Part shown: in pieces, positions 60,292 through 64,000 of the stretch | How positions within the stretch are numbered: the first letter of the stretch is position 1 | How the letters are laid out: every line of letters begins with the position of its first letter | NCBI GenBank assembly: GCA_033398695.1 | Contig: CM065802.1 | Location: 167,023,965-167,087,964, forward strand | Reading direction: 5' to 3' | Length of the DNA stretch: 64,000 bases | Source of the DNA: Orobanche coerulescens | Lineage: Eukaryota; Streptophyta; Magnoliopsida; Lamiales; Orobanchaceae | Notes under the pieces: generated by a model | Databases searched by the model: none | Told to the model about the DNA's origin: nothing | What the model saw: the letters and a program-made list of their open reading frames with translations, nothing else | Made by a program: the position numbers and the translations under genes

Positions 60292-60470
60292 GTAACGTAC
60301 GGTAGTGATCGGCAGTTACGTACGTAAGGCCGGTTACATACGTAAGGCCCTGACCGCTAACGTACGTAACGTTTCCGACATTTCCAGGCAGTGAGTCGGC
60401 CATGGCCGGTTACGTACGTAAGCCATGGCCGGTTACGTACGTAACCCGGCCGGCAGTCGGCCTTTAAGGC
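60292..60470 (+). promoter_or_regulatory. TTACGTACGTAA box array in the solo LTR
   Basis: Five or six boxes including perfect palindromes at 60316-60327, 60410-60421 and 60433-60444 and variants at 60334-60345 and 60358-60369. A TTTAAGGC TATA-like sequence follows at about 60462. It occupies the same place in the LTR as the TAGCGCACGCTA arrays in elements 1 and 2. Confidence 0.7.
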
Positions 60471-61405
60471 TAGCAGACGTTTTTCTTCAGTCATTTCTCA
60501 CTCGTTTTCTTCCCTTCTGCGGCTGGAGCTTGGTTAATCATGGAGAGATGTTGTTGGACAATCAATCCATGAAGTTTTGGAGTTCATATAATCAATCATC
60601 CATCCTATAACACCCTCCGATCTAACGAATCAGGTCAGATTTCCTAGAAATCTAGTTTTGGGGAATTTGGGTGTTTTGGTTGTTTTCGTCCGATTAATCC
60701 GTTTTAACTTAGGATTCTGATGGATTGATGATTATTTAGATGTATTATATCATTTCCCTTGTTATTCCATGGTTGGATCATATCAATTCGTTATTTGGGT
60801 CGAGTTCTTGACCGACGCCTTGAAGGTGTCCGGTAAAATATCTTAGAGGGGTTTTCGGGCGTTCTACGATTATTCTTCCTCGTATGATCGATGATTTATT
60901 GATTATATGTTGTTAGGGTCGAGTTTCTTGCGAAGAAACCGAGTCGAACCCTTTCGTTCGTTGTCGTTTTCCTTTTCGAAAGCATCGGGCGTTTCGAAGC
61001 TTTCCGGTTGAGCCGTGTTCGTCGGGATACTTGCATGCCGATTTTGAGGCAAGTACCTTGTCCATACTATTCTTGTTTTATGGATATGATAATTAGTGAT
61101 CGTCTCCTTGTGTTTATTTAATCGTTTGAATTTCACTTTCAAAGATTCGGTTTAGCCTTGTTAAAGGCTTGCTTTCAAAACGCGTGTGTTTTGTGAATGG
61201 TGTGGTTTGAGAATGACTATGTGAACTCTATGGATATGTTTGGTGTTGATATTACACTTGGTATTGCGTGTGGACGTATATTATTTCATTTCGATGCGTT
61301 GTGGTTTGACGTGGTGTTTTGCTAAGTGTTGATGCCTCTGGATGAATTATTTGGATATCTTTGTTGCATTGTACTATGTGTGTGAATGTGTGAATGTGGG
61401 CGGGG

Positions 61406-61630
61406 CTACGGTGGCACATGGCATGTGATCATGTGGCCAGGATGCAACAAGCGATTGATCCAACCGTGAGAGCCTAAGAAAAACTACGGTGGCACATGAC
61501 ATGTGATCATGTGGCCAGGATGCAACAAGTAATTGATCCAACCGTGAGCGCCAAAGTTAATCTACGGTGGCACATGGCATGCGATCATGTGGCCAGGATG
61601 CAACAAGTGACTGATCCAACCGTGAGATGT
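61406..61630 (+). repeat. 78-bp tandem repeat, three copies, in the solo LTR
   Basis: Units start CTACGGTGGCACATG at 61406, 61484 and 61562 and end GATCCAACCGTGAG. A second tandem pair of about 90 bp (TAGCCAGCTCGGGAGGGTCC) follows at 61632-61805. Confidence 0.9.
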
Positions 61631-62581
61631 TGTGATTTGTTTAGCTAGCCAGCTCGGGAGGGTCCTTCGAGGCCTCGGGCGGGATCTATGGTATTACCCT
61701 GTTCCCAAGGCGATGCATGTGTGTGATTTGTTTCACTAGCCAGCTCGGGAGGGTCCTTCGAGGCCTCGAGTGGGATTTGTGGCTTCGTCCCGGTCCTAGG
61801 CGATGCGCGTGCGTGATTACGTTGTGTTGATTTTTATGTCCGTCGAGGACACGTGATGTTGGGCTCTGGCCCTGTGAATTGTTGTTGGTTTTCTATTTGC
61901 GAAAACAAAACCTTTGGGCTGTGACCCTGTTGATTTTTGGAAAGAGAAGGATTCGATAATCCTAAAATTGTTTTCTATTAAAACTCTCGATGGCATTTTA
62001 AACGGTTTTATAACTTGTTTCCCTTGATTTATGATCTATCGGTTTTGGAGTGTTTTACCCAAACTCATGCCTCGGGAAGTACTTTTTCGTTACGTTTGAA
62101 TCTTTGAGGATTTCCTAGTTATTGTTATTCGTGGAATGTGAATTGTATGGCTCGTATTTGCACTTTGTTCTTGCACTAGCAAAACAGTGGAGTTTTGCTA
62201 ACCCCCGAGTATTCGGGGGGTGGATGTCTGTATTGCATTCAGGTTTTGGAGCAGAGCACAGGGTCGGCATGAAGGATGATGAAAGATGAATGATACTAAT
62301 CACACGAGGACCCGTTGATGTCATATTGGTTTAGTTGTATTTTATTTCTGCTGCAGTATTTTTCCCCGTTGTACGGGAGCATTTTTTATTCGACCCCTGC
62401 GTGAGCATGTAATGTGTTAGAGTTGTATGTTTTTATTGAAAGGCCAAATCGGTCTACTGAGTCTTTTTAGCCTTAAAGGCATTGTCGAGTTGTTCGATTG
62501 TTGTTACCAGCCTGGTAGATCTTTGAGGAAAGGTTCTACGGCGTGTAATATCCCTGAGCGGATTGGGGGTGTTACAAAAAG

Positions 62582-62690
62582 CACCTACCCATCCTATCAC
62601 CTCTAAGACTCGAGTTGGCAATAAACTGTGCTATAATTGTGTCCATACGTATTCACTATATGGAGGAATATGATCTAAACAAGTCCCATA
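62582..62690 (+). pseudogene. Copia gag, right part with worn zinc knuckle
   Basis: APTHPITSKTRVGNKLCYNC and then VHTYSLYGG: the first half of a CCHC knuckle with the His/second Cys part degraded. Continuous with the left gag part once the solo LTR is removed. Confidence 0.7.
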
Positions 62691-63339
62691 TGTCAATTTC
62701 ACAGTCACCAATCGTTGAATTGAGTCGTACGAGCCACAGTCTATAGACTGAATCTTAGTATTTTGTTTACTTTCTCGTTTACATTTGGTATAGTTACCTC
62801 AAGACGACTGTGTTGGTGTTTTCTTTTCAATAATGGCGTGATGCAACGTTATTTCACGAACAAGATATTAATATTGCTTATGTTAGATTATTAGCTTTAT
62901 TTCAAAGTACTGAATATTGCTTGAATGCTTATGGTTCGAAATTTCACTCTCTTCTAAGGAATGAATCAAGGAGAACTTGAATAGAATTAGGCTTCTATTC
63001 ACCAAATAAGTCACCTGCCAAACCCGGTAACTACGATGATTGGGTCCTCCCAACTTATCAAAGGGCGAGGTAATGCCCAATTCTTGATGCCTAAATGGCA
63101 GTCTTCCAAGTTACCGATGCCCTGTATGCACCTAGAGCGCTTCGAAGCTTAATTAGCTTTAATAATATATGTAGCAATGGTTTCCATGTTGAAACCCACT
63201 GTGAGAATGGAATAGAGTTTCTTTTATTAATTCTAATGAATGTGGACATAAATGCATTTTAGAAAAACTCATGAGTCGATCTAGTGGATGTACCTCACTA
63301 CTATTAGGTTTTCAAATCCTATGTTGTCACCAACAATGT
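62691..63339 (+). other. Worn copia sequence, no frame
   Basis: Probably the gag-protease region of the copia host, with stops throughout. No domain recognised. Confidence 0.4.
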
Positions 63340-64000
63340 ACTTTAGGACATAGACTCATATAGGCTTTGGCACGATAGACTAGGTCATCTTGGTCGAAGT
63401 ATGATGACATGTATTCTAAAGAACTTGTACGGACATCATTTATTTTCGAGTGAAAATGTGGCAATAACTCGATATAAAGAACAATGTTGATGTTAATCAT
63501 GTTATGTCATCCAAAGAACCGGATTCATATCAAATCCACACCACTCATTTTTGCAAAGCCTCCTCTTTAATCAATGTAGGAGCGATACATCCTTACGCTA
63601 AAGAAACAAAAACAAGCATTACATTCTTACGCTGAATATAAGGAGATATTTATGGACCCATCCACCTAATATGCGGACCATTTATGTACTTTATGGTTTG
63701 GTGGATGCTTCGACATGTTGGTCACATGTCTCTCTTCTGTCCATTTAAATTGCCGCGGAACTTTCAAGATAACTATAAGGGCTCAACTTCCTTATCACAT
63801 CTAAAGTACTTGATGATGTTGGAGAGTTGACATTAAAAGTACTTGATATTTATTACATGATAGGGATCAATGAATAGCATCTCGTCTTATGTGTATATGC
63901 AAACAGTCTCATATAAACCACCTTCAAAAGAATATGTATGGTGATTATGTCATTGGTTATGCGCACCAATTTTCATATTTTTGCCTGGAATTATGCAATA
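63340..64000 (+). pseudogene. Copia integrase region, degenerate, runs off the window
   Basis: LWHDRLGHLGRSMMT is the pre-integrase block. Later HPPNMRTIYVLYGLVDASTC, WSHVSL and, near the end, MRTNFHIFAWNYAI follow the order of a plant copia integrase core (GPF.YFMVLVDAST.WSHV..., MRT.LP.SAWGHA). There are several stops and frame changes. Pol should continue to the right. Confidence 0.7.

Larger units (their letters stand above)
59744..62576 (+). mobile_element. Solo LTR of a gypsy-like element
   Basis: 2833 bp with TGTAATAACCCG and GGGGGTGTTACA ends and a perfect target duplication AAAAG (59739-59743 and 62577-62581). Its first 350 bases are clearly related to LTR 1 (CGCTCATGACCGTTTCGTCA), and its 3' end (AGCCTGGTAGATC...ACGGCGTGTAATA) belongs to the same group. 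No interior is present, so it is the product of LTR-LTR recombination. It sits within a copia gag frame. Confidence 0.92.
53231..64000 (+). mobile_element. Decayed copia element (host of two insertions), continues past window
   Basis: Inferred from parts in the right order on the plus strand: a short LTR (53231-53418), a primer site, a leader, a gag region (58955-59738 and 62582-62690) and an integrase region (about 63340-64000). It is interrupted by a CACTA element and a solo LTR. The gag frame runs on exactly when the solo LTR and one target copy are removed. Linking the LTR to the gag across the CACTA element is plausible but not proven. Confidence 0.5.

Noticed and set aside
1..64000. tRNA genes and Helitron ends
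   Set aside because: I found no cloverleaf with A and B boxes and no convincing TC...CTRR end with hairpin; a dedicated scan would be needed to exclude them.

Overview
This is plant nuclear DNA, almost certainly from a eudicot. The evidence is AT-rich intergenic sequence packed with plant-type transposable elements: tRNA-iMet-primed LTR retrotransposons, copia pol, and hAT, CACTA and PIF/Harbinger elements. There is also a plant PR-10/Bet v 1-type gene with its conserved intron, exons of the plant SWR1 ATPase PIE1, and pieces of a plant-type 25S rRNA gene. I cannot name the species. I found no intact host gene; every recognisable coding sequence is broken.

Layout. 1-2016: decayed, unassigned repeat. 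2022-10296: LTR retrotransposon (TSD TGTAC) with 2.4-kb LTRs and a non-coding interior. 10302-12123: decayed repeats ending in a minus-strand copia-type LTR and leader. 12557-13848: a four-exon unknown gene, now a pseudogene, with decayed copies of its exons at 14.1 and 17.8 kb. 15736-16890: two different hAT-like elements inserted one after the other at the same 8-bp target. 19537-20368: a third hAT-like element, inside a 52-55-bp tandem repeat. 23000-23563: PR-10 pseudogene. 23590-30630 and 30824-37949: two related minus-strand copia elements lying in its 3' flank. One LTR of the first carries a 741-bp insert that includes two shuffled 25S rRNA fragments.

The right third is a set of nested insertions. 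A minisatellite holds a 1.8-kb Harbinger element (41126-52680, TSD TAA). Its transposase gene is split close to its stop codon by a 9.7-kb gag-only gypsy-like element (41403-51119, TSD GTCTT). From about 53231 to beyond the window end lies a decayed plus-strand copia element. It is interrupted by a CACTA element (54266-58411, TSD GTC) that captured PIE1 exons, and by a gypsy-like solo LTR (59744-62576, TSD AAAAG).

Two observations stand out. First, the CACTA element carries what looks like a complete chimeric transcription unit: a 5' UTR exon, an ATG exon, PIE1 HSA-region exons and exons of unknown origin. If the one exon with a stop is skipped, it leaves a predicted open frame of about 191 codons. 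Second, three different LTR types and the interior of one element carry dense arrays of a 12-bp dyad box (consensus TWRCGYACGYWA) directly upstream of a TATA-like sequence. This suggests a shared promoter module with a dedicated DNA-binding partner.
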